64,000 bases of DNA, taken from assembly GCA_037903475.1 (NCBI GenBank), contig JBAJFG010000560.1, positions 496,001-560,000 of the forward strand, in the 5' to 3' direction. Positions within the stretch are counted from its first letter, which is position 1. Each line of letters begins with the position of its first letter. Made by a program: the position numbers and the translations under genes. Shown here one piece after another: positions 33,058 to 44,924 of the stretch. This DNA comes from Ancylostoma caninum (taxonomy: Eukaryota; Nematoda; Chromadorea; Rhabditida; Ancylostomatidae). The notes beneath the pieces were generated by a model that made no database searches, had not been told where the DNA came from, and saw nothing but the letters and a program-made list of their open reading frames with translations.

Positions 33058-33366
33058 TTGCGTGAGCTAATTGCAGCGCACATAGTCGTCACGATTTTGG
33101 AGCGCACTGCTCCAAAATCTAATTGCGTCTTCTGCGAGGTAGATGAAAACCGCGACTCTCATCACAGCGGTAGATGTTCACGGTATCCCGACCCAGTCTC
33201 TCGCACGGCACAAGCCACGAGACTGGGTCTATGTCTCCGCTGCCTGAAGGGATTGCATAGGGACGAATGTGATGTAAAGTGCGGCAATTGTGGCCAAGGC
33301 CACAATGTGCTGCTCTGTCATCACAGGAGACCCCAGCAGCCTCCCCAAAAGCGGCCGGGATTCTGA
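33058..33366 (+). pseudogene. BEL/Pao-type retrotransposon gag, zinc-knuckle fragment
   Basis: Encodes CVFC then H...C, CLRCLKGLHRDEC and CGNCGQGHNVLLC, the Cys/His array at the C-terminal end of gag in BEL/Pao LTR retrotransposons, where it binds RNA. The frame ends at a TGA (33364-33366). No protease, RT or integrase was found after it, so this is a fragment. The downstream 33370-33660 is Pro-rich in several frames and may be decayed gag-pol sequence. Confidence 0.72.
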
Positions 33367-34003
33367 AGTGACATCGTCTACGATCCGCCACCCGTATGTT
33401 ACTCAACCATCTGCCACCTACTATTCGACTCGCCCCCCTCCCCCGCACACCTTCCTTTCGCCTCGTCTGCCGATTCCCCAATCAAGCCGCACCGCCAACG
33501 ACAACCGCCTCGCCGACAACGCCACGAAACTGCCGAGCCAACCGAACGACATCAACTGTCGAACAATGCCAAACGCCGACGACTTTGATATGATCTGTTG
33601 TGATACATTGCGTGCTTGTATTGTAAGGCCGCCGGCAGTATCATCGATGTGTCGATCATCCTAATGGTGGACGGGGCCTGCCCCAGATTCTACCACAGTT
33701 CCTCCACAGTGTGGGCGTAGTGCGGTTGTTACGGTTTTTGACAGATAAACCCATTATACCTAAAGTCGTGTACTCTCTCGTTCAACTCTCATCCTTTCCC
33801 ACTAAACTGAACCACCGAAAAAGGTCTGTTCAGCAGGGTTTCCACCCATCGTCTCTCGCACCCACTAATATAAGTTGCCCTTGAAACGGTCACTGGAACA
33901 TGTGAGGATGAACAGGTGATTCTTATTGAAGGACAAAACGAGGTAAACTTTTTTTGCCGCATCCATGGTCAACATTCACAAATCTCGCCATATACTGACA
34001 TCT

Positions 34004-35252
34004 GGGCTGGTAATAAACCCCCTATGTCGCGACAGCCAAGATGCGAACGCGTTGGCACCAGGTTCGCGACATCTGCACCCATGTCGCAAGAATCTCGCGA
34101 CACGCGAATCAATGTGTATCTGCTGAACCCTTCGGCAGGAAAAACATGTGATCATGGCGCAGCAGGTAGCGTGATTGCAGATGAAAAGCACATTTCATTT
34201 CAACCCTTTTGCAAAACCATAGCAGTGCCTGTATCCACTTTATGACAAATTTGGATGTGGAACTAGCTTTGCTTATGCCTCCTCATTGAATGGAAAACTG
34301 TCACAGATGAGCTTCGAGAAGGCGTGAGGCCTTCTCGCCATATATTTCTAGCTAGGTGCATAAGTTTGGTGCGGTTTTTCAGACAGTTACAGTACAATCT
34401 TCTCTTCTCTTCCACTGCAAATTTTGAATCATCCTAGGAAGTCTGGATTTCAGTGTTTCTAACGAAATGTTTTTAATCTTTCCTTACTTCGCAAAAATCC
34501 TTTTTTGAAATTCGTGCCGAGACACGCAATTCAAGCAGTAATGAACAGGTCTCTCGTGTCAGTTGTATATGAAACTTCCGCTCTGCATGTTTCGTGATCT
34601 CTTTGTGATTTCTCGCTCATTTTTGCCGCATAGCCACTACTTAGTTGTCCTATGCGCTGAAAAATGACATTCTTGTCGATAATCCATGAAGATCACTTTT
34701 TTGTGAATTCTTTTTACGGCTTATTTATCATCTACTTCGCAGATATTCTCAAAAGGCCAAAGGGCGCTCAATATGATTTGGATGCCTAGAAATTTAGTCA
34801 TTTTGTGTTTTAACATCGAATTGTATGTGGAGGTGCAACTGGATAAAAGAGAAGCGATGTAGATGAAGGTTTGAGAGCTGCGTAAATCTGCTCTGTTTCA
34901 AAGAAACTTCGTTTTGATCTTGACCAGGGGCGTGTGCCGATGTCTTATCGTTGTCAACGAACTGGACGTCCACGAACTCCGTTTAGCTTCGCGACATCGC
35001 ACCTCGTTGAATCGCGCACTATTTCCCCTAACTTTGGCTCTCTGCGCCTCACGACCACGAGGTCATGAACGTGGATCGCGACCACATCGTGAGAAAGTCA
35101 TTGATCTTAGTTGCCAACTATGTCGCGACATCGTCGTGAACGCATGTTTTATCATTGGAAGTTCATGAACATCTCGCGGCAGATGTGAGGGAGAATGTCA
35201 CGACATGTTGGCAGCTGAGAGTTCACGACATCAGGGGGTTTACTACCAGCCC
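34004..35252. mobile_element. Non-autonomous element E, copy 1 (1249 bp, GGGCTGGTAATAAACCCCC ends)
   Basis: Left GGGCTGGTAATAAACCCCCT and reversed right GGGCTGGTAGTAAACCCCCT form inverted repeats. Subterminal regions are rich in tgtcgcgaca and its variants. An inverted-orientation copy is at 61037-62253. No transposase fragment was recognised and target duplication is not clear. Confidence 0.8.
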
Positions 35253-35839
35253 TGGATCACTGCCAGTACCGCAGCCTCACCAATCCTACTACGAAATTTC
35301 TAACTACCTTGCTTTAGTTTTCATTGAATTCTTTTCATTTTATTTGTTATCTTCTTTACTTCCATCCTTCAATAATTGCGCGTAGGTTTCTCTGCGTTTT
35401 CTACGTTCCTCATATCAGGTTTTTACGAATGTTTTTTGAGCGTAGGTAAGTCCCCTCGTTACACATAGGCTTTGCCCGCTTGACACATAGGTAACTAATT
35501 TTTGCTGTTAGGTAACACATTTAACAAATTTGCTGCCTATCCTCTTCGTTGCCTTGTTTTTATTTTTCTATCTTTATACATTCTTTAAACACGGGGACCA
35601 TACCCCTTTAACAATAGGAACCTTTTTGATGGGGTTAAGGACTTCCAGCAGAAGCTGGCGTGGGGAGGCTTTTGTGCTTCCAAATGGGTCAACGCAGTCT
35701 TTTATGCGCTCTTGTACTACACTTAGGATTTTTTCAGGGCACGCCAGTCCCTTACAGCAATCTGTAAAACAGTTAGGGCCTCCCCTAAGTATACGGTCTA
35801 GACCCCTCGTGTAATTAGATCACTGGTCTTTCAATAACT

Positions 35840-36117
35840 CAAGCGTATTTATCTCTGACTACTATAAACTTTCTAAATTCAGAAAAAGCAAGGTAGATGA
35901 TGTATACACTCTTGATAACTTTGGTAGTAAAGTCTGCACTAACCGCCATGCTGTAGAATCTTGCAACATCTGCAGTAAGCTTGATCGTGATCCATATGTC
36001 ATCTCTAATACTACTGGCCTGAGAATACATACCTATATTTCAGAAAACTCAAATTGTCGGAGCGAAAATATTATATATTGCCTAACTTGTAAGAAGTATG
36101 GTGTTCAATATGTGGCA
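35840..36117 (+). pseudogene. PLE-type Cys-rich linker and GIY-YIG fragment
   Basis: The plus frame reads SCNICSKL, NTTGLRI, then IIYCLTCKKYGVQYV followed by a stop TGA. This is the zinc-binding linker and the start of the GIY-YIG nuclease (IY...YV) of a Penelope-like element from a lineage different from PLE-1 and PLE-2. It stops before the catalytic Arg/Glu part. Confidence 0.7.
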
Positions 36118-36390
36118 TGACCACAAGAAGGTTTAAAGATAGCATTTTTATTACATAAATAATTATGACGCTGACAATTACTTATAGAATCATTTAATAC
36201 AACTTTGGTAACTAACAACTTTGGCAACATGCAGGTGTAAGCAAATTGCAGTCTCTATTCAAGATGCTCACCTATCAACACAGATAAAAGTGTACTTTTA
36301 GAAAAAGAGTCATTCTGGATAAGATTGTTGGTCTCGGCTTACCCTTTTGGCAACAATGACAATACCAGTCTTATGGTAACATTTTTTGTA

Positions 36391-37310
36391 TTAGCTCGTC
36401 AAGTATGAAATGTCCGATTTTGGATGAGAAGATTTCGAGTTTTGTTTCTAAAGCAAGATGCAGTATAAGATATCTGAATAAGCTCCTGTACTATCCCTAC
36501 AGCCTTGCCATATTAACTGCAGCTCGATTGCGTCAACAGCTTGGAAACGTGGGGAGCTAGTAGCAATCAAGTGGCGAAGAGCGTTTTCAACATCATGTTG
36601 AAAATTGAACATTTTCTCCAGCAAGAAGTGAGCTAATCTTTGAAAGGAGTTGTGGTCAAATAGAGCAAGGTTTGCCGAGTACAGTGATTGGGAGGTTGGG
36701 CCTCACCCCTGCTTCTATGGTTTAAGCAGCGTGGATTTGTGAAAAATTGTCAAAAATTGGCACCCATTTTTGAGAGTCAAACTGGGAAAAATTTGTTTAC
36801 CGAACCACTTTTAACGGTCATATTGCCTTGAGTATCTAAATATTATTGGATTATAAAGATCACACCTTGCTGCTCACGTTGACCTAGTTTGATTCCTATT
36901 CGCTTCGGCTACCATTTCCAGCTCATCGATATCCAGGTTCATCATGAGGCTCACTTTGGAGCTTCATGTCACCTGAGCGGAACTTCCCAAGCAGACGCTG
37001 TTCAGTGCATTCACTAGCCAAATGTCCCTTAACACTACCCTGATGCTCCCAGCTTTCTCAGCTCTAATGGCTAGGAAATGGAACCTGTGTCCCAAAACGA
37101 CACGATTTTTCGTCTTTGAGTAGTTCTACAAAGAATGCTTTCAAACAAAAATTTGAAAACTGATCAAAAACCCAGGAAGTAATTTTGAGAGGAAGAGGAT
37201 GTATCTTCATAATGAAAATAAAGATGAGAAGAGATCTAGTAAATCTTCGAAGATAGAAACTGTCAAACTGACCGCTCATAAAATCGGACATTTCATACTT
37301 GACGACCTAA
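36391..37310 (-). mobile_element. Decayed mariner with 30-bp inverted ends
   Basis: Ends TTAG.TCGTCAAGTATGAAATG (36391-36420 and reversed 37281-37310) differ at one base and are flanked by TA. The minus strand near 36660-36490 still reads HNSFQRLAHFLLEKMFNF, VENALRHLI and a GAYSD ending, matching the last part of a mariner transposase (HLF..L..FL, VENAL, GAYF). The rest is too eroded to read; length is 920 bp. Confidence 0.82.
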
Positions 37311-37446
37311 TATTAGTAACCCACTCACACACAACCCTAAGCATCCATATTTTAATTTTGAAATAACAAGGACATGGGAAGAGAGGTAATAAGAGAACTG
37401 AGGCACGGAAAGCTACCAGGCCTACTATCAATCAAGAAAAGTGAAG

Positions 37447-37620
37447 CGGCGCTCTGTCTCGGACCCGTGTGCTACGTTACCTTCAGGCTACCTAAACTCT
37501 GGAAGAAAAAACCCCGAGCCAGGACGCCGCTTCGCGGCACTCTGTCTCGGAACCGTGTGCCACGTTACCCCCGGGCTACGTAAACTCTGGAAAAAAAAGA
37601 ACCCCGAGCCAGAGCACCGC
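37447..37620. repeat. Tandem dimer, second locus of the 84-bp unit
   Basis: Two units of cgctctgtctcggacccgtg...ccccgagccag. Related to 30826-30975, with closer units here. Confidence 0.78.
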
Positions 37621-38932
37621 GGTGGGACGAGGCGAGTGGATCAATGACAGCGTGACCTCTCATCCCTCGCGCGGCGATGGGGAGGGGGGGTCTGCGTTTT
37701 ATATAGAGTATGATTATAAAATCGAAATGTAAACTTGCTACACCTCATATTAATACCGCTTCCAGTCTTTTTGGTCTTACTGATACCGTTTCCAGTCCAG
37801 TCAAAGAAAAATCTTCTGAAAAGATTCAAACCATATTGGTATCATAGTTATTTCATTAATGATGATAAGTCGCTTGGATCCATTTTACAAAAGTCAAAAA
37901 GCAACATGTAAACTTCGTATTCTGTCCGTTGGACAAAGCTAATCCTTGGTGACCACGTTTTCAAGCAAAACATTGAAGTACCCCAAGGCGGTAACTTCAC
38001 CCCATTACTAGCTTATTTGACACTCTCATTCTGAATATCAATATTCAATCAGCAATATACCTCATGGAAATAAGTCTACACCTTTTCGATCATGGCGATT
38101 TACTCATCATACACAAGTTGGATACCCCACAAGTAGTAAATGCAGGGTGCGCCATAAGTGCTTGCACACCACACTGAGAAGCACCACAGCAGCGGAATTT
38201 AACATAAAGGCATGACCTCTATGGTCGCACTGAACCAACTCAATAGCAACTCAAATAACCCAATAAGTCGGGAGTATGTCGCGATTTGCTTTCGTAACAG
38301 CTCAAAGTAGATTGGAAGCCGCTCCCATCGGGGCACGGTAGTGTTCCTTGTCTTAATCTTTGTAAAGCTTTCCCTCAGCTCTATGGAACGAGCTCAAACT
38401 TTTGGATGATGTAGCACTTAATTTGTGTTGAACAGTAGTAATATATCACAATCCATCGGATTCAGATTACTGCTGGAGGAGAGTTAGTTCCCTCAGGGCA
38501 CCACTCCAGTAGGCGCACTTGCTCCATCAGCAGATTTTGTGCATTATTGAAACGTCACGGTTGGGGCATCCAGTATGAATTCAATGCAGCAAGGTCTCTT
38601 CTCACTTAAAATGCTGTTCAAATAAAACTGAGCGTGTCGTTGACGTTGTGAACCGCAAAAATCTAAGAAAATTTGCACTGACCGGACATCTTTTCAAAAA
38701 CACGATGAAATTCTTCAAGGAAGAGGGAAAACGCAATTGCGTTCTAACCACAGAATTTTCCAATGCTTTTTACATCTAATCCATTTTTCTGATGAAAATA
38801 TAACAACTTTGTTCTGAAGAGTGGCTGCAGTTCTAAGATGACGTCGATGCTCTGTGCCGCAGTGGGTGCGCCTCCCACTTGACTTCGAGCTATTACAAAA
38901 GCAAATTGCGACATATTCCCGACAGTAGCGGA
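37621..38932. other. Unassigned stretch
   Basis: No gene, RNA or repeat recognised. A copy of the 8-bp target used by the following MITE ends it. Confidence 0.35.
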
Positions 38933-39198
38933 CGCAGAAAGTGGGAGGGAAGGTGGGGGGGGGGGCGTGGGAAAAAAGTGGGGTCTTCGCAGTTTTGGGG
39001 ACCCAGACGGAAAATAAAATTAATAAAAATATTAACTATAGTAATAATTAATCGATAAAAATTAAATTAAAAATAATAATAAAAATAAACAATCAAAAAT
39101 AAACTAATGCAAGGTTTTTATTTGCATTGCAAAGTAATTTCAAAAATTTGGCGACCCATTCTCGGGGCGGGGGCGCCCCCTTCCCTGCGTCCCCACTG
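38933..39198. mobile_element. hAT-type MITE, copy 2 (266 bp)
   Basis: Ends CAGTAGCGGACGCAG and CTGCGTCCCCACTG, flanked by attcccga (38925-38932) and atacccga (39199-39206), an 8-bp duplication with one mismatch. Its right half matches the right end of the split copy at 45966-48082. Confidence 0.85.
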
Positions 39199-39359
39199 AT
39201 ACCCGATCTGTTAGGTTACATGAGTTGTTATTGAGTTGCTTTAGTGTGACCATAGAGGCCATGCCATTGTGTCGAATTACCCTGCTATAGTGATAGGAAA
39301 TATGTTGCGCAAGGACTTATGGCGCACCCAGTACACTTGAACAAGTTTACAAAAATGTC

Positions 39360-39764
39360 TTGGAATTAGAACCTACACATATTTGTAGCTATAAGTGTAA
39401 CTACTTAGATCTGGATATAAGTATAACTGAAAACAAAGTTGTAATAAATATGTACAATAAAACAGATAACTTCGGCTTCCATATTAAAAGATTCCCGCAC
39501 GTGGATTCTAACACAAAATCACAAATCAAGAAAGCTGCGATATACACAGAATCCCTTCGCATAGCTAGAACGTGTAAGCTTGTAACAGATTTTATTAGTA
39601 GGGTTAAGCCCACTAAACAATGTCCCTATGAACACGGCTATTCAAAGTCTTTAGTAGAGGAGGGCTTACTTGAATGTGTATTTAAAAATAGGTCTGTCAT
39701 TTATAAATACTGTTTAGGTAACAGCAATAAAAACATCAAGTATTTCATCAGTAACATTTTATAA
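39360..39764 (+). pseudogene. RT-like C-terminal fragment of a retroelement, lineage uncertain
   Basis: 134 codons: CNYLDLDISI, INMYNKTDNF.F.IKRFPHVD, then YTESLRIARTCKLVTDF. The pattern YLDL.ISI, Y.K.D.F.F...RFP..DSN, then RIAR, is found after the YxDD region of some animal retroelement polymerases. No catalytic motif is included. A hammerhead-like motif lies 520 bp downstream (40283-40319), which would fit a Penelope-type element. Confidence 0.5.
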
Positions 39765-40282
39765 AGATATCTCTTCTTTTCTACAATTCCCACTTGATTT
39801 ATTTCCGCAGTCTCTGTTCCTATGCGCTATAAAGCTCTACTTTGATCATCGATATCCAGGGTATAGGTCCGATAACACACTCTGTCTCTGCGCTCTGACG
39901 CTTTGTATATAAACAATTTTGGAACAATCCATGCCATTATTGTTCCAATCCTTATCCTTGAGCTAACATCCTTTCTTTCATCTAGCTATACATTTATTAA
40001 CTGCTCCTAGTTGCGTTACCTACCGCTTCCTTCGTTTTTAAGACGTCATCGCGGTCGTGTCGTATATAATGGGTGTTTTTTTTTTCAGCATTCTTTCCTA
40101 GGATCTATTCTATGACTTATCATTTATTCACTACTACTACTCCGTTATTTCTAGTCCTCTATTATATCCCTCTATTACTAGTTTTCTTCTATTTACTATT
40201 CAGCTGCTTTTCAACATGTTTTCTTCTTGACAGGTCAGTTCTGTTTTTGTTCTGTTTTATATTATGTTTTGGCCAACCCTCC

Positions 40283-40319
40283 CTAACTGATGAGTGCAGG
40301 GGATGGCCGAAACTCTTAG
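40283..40319 (+). ncRNA. Possible degenerate hammerhead motif
   Basis: CTAA, CTGATGA (40287-40293), a poorly paired stem II, GAA, ACTC, TTAG. Stem I pairs CTAA with TTAG. The expected ACGT is ACT, one base short. The core is good but stem II is weak. Confidence 0.4.
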
Positions 40320-41604
40320 TTTAGTTTCCGCATAAGGTGTGCCCGAAACGGAAACCAAACACAAATGCATTTTTTCTCTTGTTTCTCCCTTTCTGTTGTT
40401 TTATTTTTCTCGTCGATTCTATTAGTATTAAAGATATGAATACTGGTGTGGTCGGCATTGATTGATTTGTTAGTACACATAATATCCATCGTTTCTTGTT
40501 GAGGTACCACCCACCAAGTAACACCTCTTTAGATGAAGACGTGTTGATAAACTCTAGCTGATCTTATGTCACTTCCATGAAAAAAACAACCGTGCTTGGT
40601 GACTTCAACATTCCGGAAATAGAATGAGTTGAAGGTACCTCATCATGTAGTAATGCTTCAAAGTTCCTCTCATTCTCCAGTAGTTGGAGGCCGCAGCAAA
40701 ACATATTTCATCCAACTAGTTACCAAACCCGAGGCAACAATATCCTCGATATCATTCTCTCATCGGACGATTCAATATCAAACGTTAAAGTCCATCCTTC
40801 TTTAGGTGTATCCGATCATAACATCGTCTCATTTGAGTATAGATTAGAGCCGGCTATGGAAGCGAGCACTGAAGTCTACAACTATCGTTCTGCCGATACA
40901 TCATCAAAGATGCCCTCAAGTCAACTGACTGGCTTCGAGTATTCAATAATTACACAGATGTTGATGATGTCTACTCTCGCTTTCTGGATATTGTTCAGTC
41001 AATAATCAACACTTATATCCTCGTCAATGTCATCAAAAATCGATTTTGCCCGTATCCTCGTCATATGAGGAATCTTGTGCTTCAGAAATCTAGACGTTTC
41101 TATCAAATTTCCGACCCCCTCCATAATCCAACTTATCAAAAAGTATATCGCAGTCTTAACCACCATCTCAAGCGTTTTATTTCCTATAAAGAGAAAAAAT
41201 AGCAGCTACGAGAAATATGAAGCATCTTTATGCCTATATTAAGTCAAGATCTGGAGGGAATATTTGTGCACCTGTTCTCACTGATGATAATGGCAACAGA
41301 TTTATCTCGACCGAAACAAAAACCAAAGCCCTGGCTAACTCTGTGAGGTATTTTTAACTCCTCGTACCTTTTGCCCACTTCTTGAACCATATACCAAAGA
41401 AACTGTCCCACTCCCACATTCCATATATATGAAGTATCAAAAATATTAAAATCGCTCAAGGGATCTCTGTCGTATACTGTTGAAGGCATACCACAATACT
41501 TTTACAAAGTCTATTCCAGTGAGTTAGCCGTTCCACTTACACATATTTTCAATGTAGGAATGCTACTTGGCCAAGTTCCACAAATTTGGAGAACTGCCTC
41601 ATTA

Positions 41605-43489
41605 CAGGGTGCGGCAGAAGTATTGTCTGCTTGAAAAGGCTCGTGAAAACCTCAGTATTTGGCATAGATGAGACGGGTTTCTCCATAACATAAAGAAAAC
41701 AATATAGCCAACAATATTAGACCATGTCCAGTCACTTTTATCAACATGTTTGAGAGCAGCTCAAAGGAAAACACAAGGGGATACGTAAGTGATGCGACGT
41801 AGGGACCATCGACTTCATCCTTTGTTTATTTTGACACATAACGGACAATACGACCTACCGGTGGGACGTACGAGGAGTTACGTAGAGGACAGTACGACCC
41901 ACCGGTGGGTCGTATCCGTTTTAACCAATTTTCTTCTGTGGAACTTTCCCAAACTTGGGCCCTAGGGGTTGTTCTATCCGCTGAACACGGAAATGGTATC
42001 CATTTTGTAGCGTAGCTTCAATACAGTAGGGTACCGTAGGCATACTGTAGATACTGTTGATGTATTTTCTCACAGCATCTACTGCAAATTTGAACTTTGG
42101 GGTTGCTTGACGTGCTGAACACAAAAACGCCATTCATCTCGCACCGTAGAGCAGTATTGTAAGGTTACTGTAGCGCTACTGTATGGTTACTGTACGCATA
42201 CTGAAGGTGCAGTTTAGTGACGAAATTCAGTGAAACTTTGGTGAGCAAAGTTGTTTGACATGCTGTGCACGAATTCGTCATTTATTTCGTACCGTAACGC
42301 AGTACTGGAGGGTTACTGTAGGTATACTGTAGATGCAGTTTGTTCACCAAATTCAGTGAAACGTTGGCAAGTTCGCGTTTTTGATATGCTGAACACGAAT
42401 TTGAGATCCATATTTGAGATAGATGTCTGTTTGAGATCAGAGTTAAAATAGCCCCACTTTCGGGTAAATTCTGATGCAAATCTCCCCTACAGTTCATACA
42501 TTATGATTACGTATGGTAGAAAGTGAATATCATATTCTGAATCAGCATGTAAAATAACCTTCCTTCGCAAATTTTGGTTGAATTCTGAGGGCGAACGTCT
42601 TCCCACTACAGTATACTTACAGTAACACTACAGAAGTGTTCTACCGAGTAAGATAGATGGCAAATTTGTGATCGGCATGTCAAATGCGCCTTAGTTCCTA
42701 CAATTCTGGTGAGAAAAAAAGTAGAAACTCGCTTTGGGCCAAAGTGGCCCCGAGCGGAAAATCTGCGTTGTCGCGAATGTGTTAAACAGCCCACACGCAA
42801 GCCCATACTCTGGTGCGGTGTAACACATGCTTGCTCCTTGAAAGCGCCTATGTGGTACAATCCAACTGTTCGAAACTGGAGGAATATGGTGGCCGCCGAT
42901 TTGGAACTGGAGAGCTCATGAATGATTTCTTGTGCAAAATCCCATCGATGTCTTCATGTTGTAAGCTAGAGAAAAATTTTCTTAGAAAAGGAACAGCCCT
43001 CTTCTAGACCTGTAATTGATCCTACGGGAAGTGCGCTTCTGCCCTATATCGTTTCTCGGTCATGCGGTTATGTTGGCGCTAGAACCAAAGGAAATGATGT
43101 GAAGGTTCTCTGCGCCGCTAGCAAATACGGAAACAAAGTTAAATCATAGCATAGTCAGGAGCAGTTGGTACTTTTCATTCGCGGATTTGTGGAACGCTTA
43201 ACATTGCTATCTCTAAGCACTGTTCCCAATCCACAAAAACATCTTAGAAAAAACTCTGGATCAAGTTAAAGATGACTACGTGCATCGCAGTAGCGAAGCC
43301 TTCTCCTGTCTTGTCTGTTGATAACTTGCAAAATTAGGGATAAAATGGATTGAATACATGTGTCTCTTAGTTTACGTTGTTCTCAGGATTCTAGGCAGCA
43401 AAAAGGTCACACTTGGTCTTCCAACCAATCTCGATTTTCTATATAAATTATGTGTCACAAAAGGCGGTCAATACTTTTGTCGCACCTTG
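41605..43489. mobile_element. Tc-like element inside CR1 (1885 bp)
   Basis: Ends CAGGGTGCGGCAGAAGTATTG and (reversed right) CAAGGTGCGACAAAAGTATTG are flanked by TA at 41603-41604 and 43490-43491. The interior contains the TTAA element 41831-42785. No transposase motifs could be read. Its right end is shared with 15430-15560. Confidence 0.82.
41831..42785. mobile_element. TTAA-flanked repeat element, copy B (inverted, 955 bp)
   Basis: Reverse-orientation counterpart of 17790-18767: starts TTGACACATAACGGACAATA, holds the CCACCGGTGGG palindromes near 41855 and 41900, and ends ttgtcgcgaatgtgTTAA at 42785. Nested in the Tc-like element. Confidence 0.82.
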
Positions 43490-43713
43490 TAACCCCTATT
43501 CCTAAAGTGAACCTGGCTTGCAAACTGAAAGATTATCGGCCAATAAGCATTCTTCCTACAGCATGGAAAGTTATGGAGAAGCTGATCAAAAAGAAACTCA
43601 TGTCTTGGATTACACCTTTGGAAATCATTCCCGATTAACAAGATGGGTTCCTCCAAGGATTGTCCAGCTCTAGCTTACAACATGAAGACATCGATGGGAT
43701 TCTGAACAGGAGG

Positions 43714-44325
43714 CTACTCTGCTCCGTACACTGCTGCTATGCGAGGTCAGATCATTGTAAACACTATCTCGCCTGGAGGGCCCAAGACTGCCAGCGGAGG
43801 GCGCGGGTCCCGCCGCAAAACCCTGGAAGCACTGTCTAAATCTCTCACTTTCATCGTTGGAGACTGTATTCATTTTCCTGTCACTTTCGCCCTTACGGTG
43901 CTTTGTCAAAAGGATCCCAATGGCTTCTAGTTTTGCGACGAGAAAATTGTGATCAACCGTGTCAAAAGCTTTGCTCAAATCGAAATATATGACTAGTGAG
44001 GATTTTCCCCTCATTTGCGGCCTTTACCCACTGATGATAGGAACAGATCAAGACCACTGCAATCTTGTGACAGTGCACAATTTTCTCGTCGCAAAACTAG
44101 AAGCCATTGGGATCCTCTTAACAAAGCACCGTAAGAGCGAAAGTGACAGAAAAATGGATACAGTCTCCAACGATGAAAGTCAGAGATTTAGACAGTGCTT
44201 TCAGGGTTTCGCGGCGGGACCCGCGCCCTCCGCTGGCAGTCTTGAGCCCTCCAGGCGAGATAGTGTTTACAATGATCTGTCCTCGCATAGCAGCAGTGTA
44301 CGGAGCAGACTAGCCTCCTATTGGC
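43714..44325. repeat. Inverted repeat pair of about 250 bp carrying repeat D and a CR1 RT piece
   Basis: Arms 43714-43968 and 44075-44325. The outer part of each arm is repeat D (see 30636). The inner part codes a CR1 RT motif A segment; on the minus strand 44014-43920 it reads YFDLSKAFDTVDHNFLVAKL, and the plus-strand arm keeps HNFLVAKLEAIGI. CR1 and repeat D sequence are fused in one open frame in both arms. Confidence 0.78.
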
Positions 44326-44924
44326 GCTTGTTAAGGGTTTTTCGGAACAGTAGTATACGTGATGATGACCACATCAAGGGAATAGAAGGATGGCGCGAGG
44401 GTTCCCGCAGCGATGGGATGCATTCGGTTTCCTCACCCCGGACGTGCACCCGGCATACATCCCGTTGAGCTCCCACAGAGATTGGGAAGTCTTTGGATCC
44501 GTTTCTTGTTTTTAAGAAGGACAGTACAGTCCAATACTCAGGAAGGAACGAAGAAAGCGTCATCATAAGCTGTTGTGACATTTCCTAAAACCACTGTGCA
44601 ACTGATCAAACTTTTTGACTATTTCTCAACTTTCTTCCATTATTCTCGAGATTTACAAAGAGTGCGGGTGCACTGATGACGGACAAATGTGCCGGGACTC
44701 CACAGTGCAGAAAAATGCCAAAACACCAGGATAGTTGTTCACCGATATATTTGTCCATTTTTAACAGTTTATTTTTATTAATATTTCTGAGTAATTCCTT
44801 TAAATTATTTATTATTATAATGTTTTCATTAACTTCATTTTCCATCTGGATCCACAAAGCGACGGAGATCCTATTTTTTCCCATGCCCTCCGCTTCCCAC
44901 CCGCTTTCTGCGCCCGCCACCGGT
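44326..44924. other. Unassigned stretch
   Basis: No recognisable gene; AT-rich at 44740-44850. Confidence 0.35.

Larger units (their letters stand above)
40490..43700 (+). pseudogene. CR1-like non-LTR retrotransposon, split by an insertion
   Basis: Part 1, 40490-41602, holds the C-terminal half of an APE endonuclease: YHPPS, LGDFNIPEIE with the following Trp codon changed to TGA, NILDIILS, SDHNIVSFE. It continues with the linker and the start of RT. Part 2, 43492-43700, continues RT: TPIPKV...YRPISILPT..KVMEKL. The break at 41603-43491 is a Tc-like element with TA duplication. Counting one TA only, the reading frame runs on in register across the junction, so the retrotransposon was intact there when hit. 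Several other stops and shifts are present. Confidence 0.85.
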
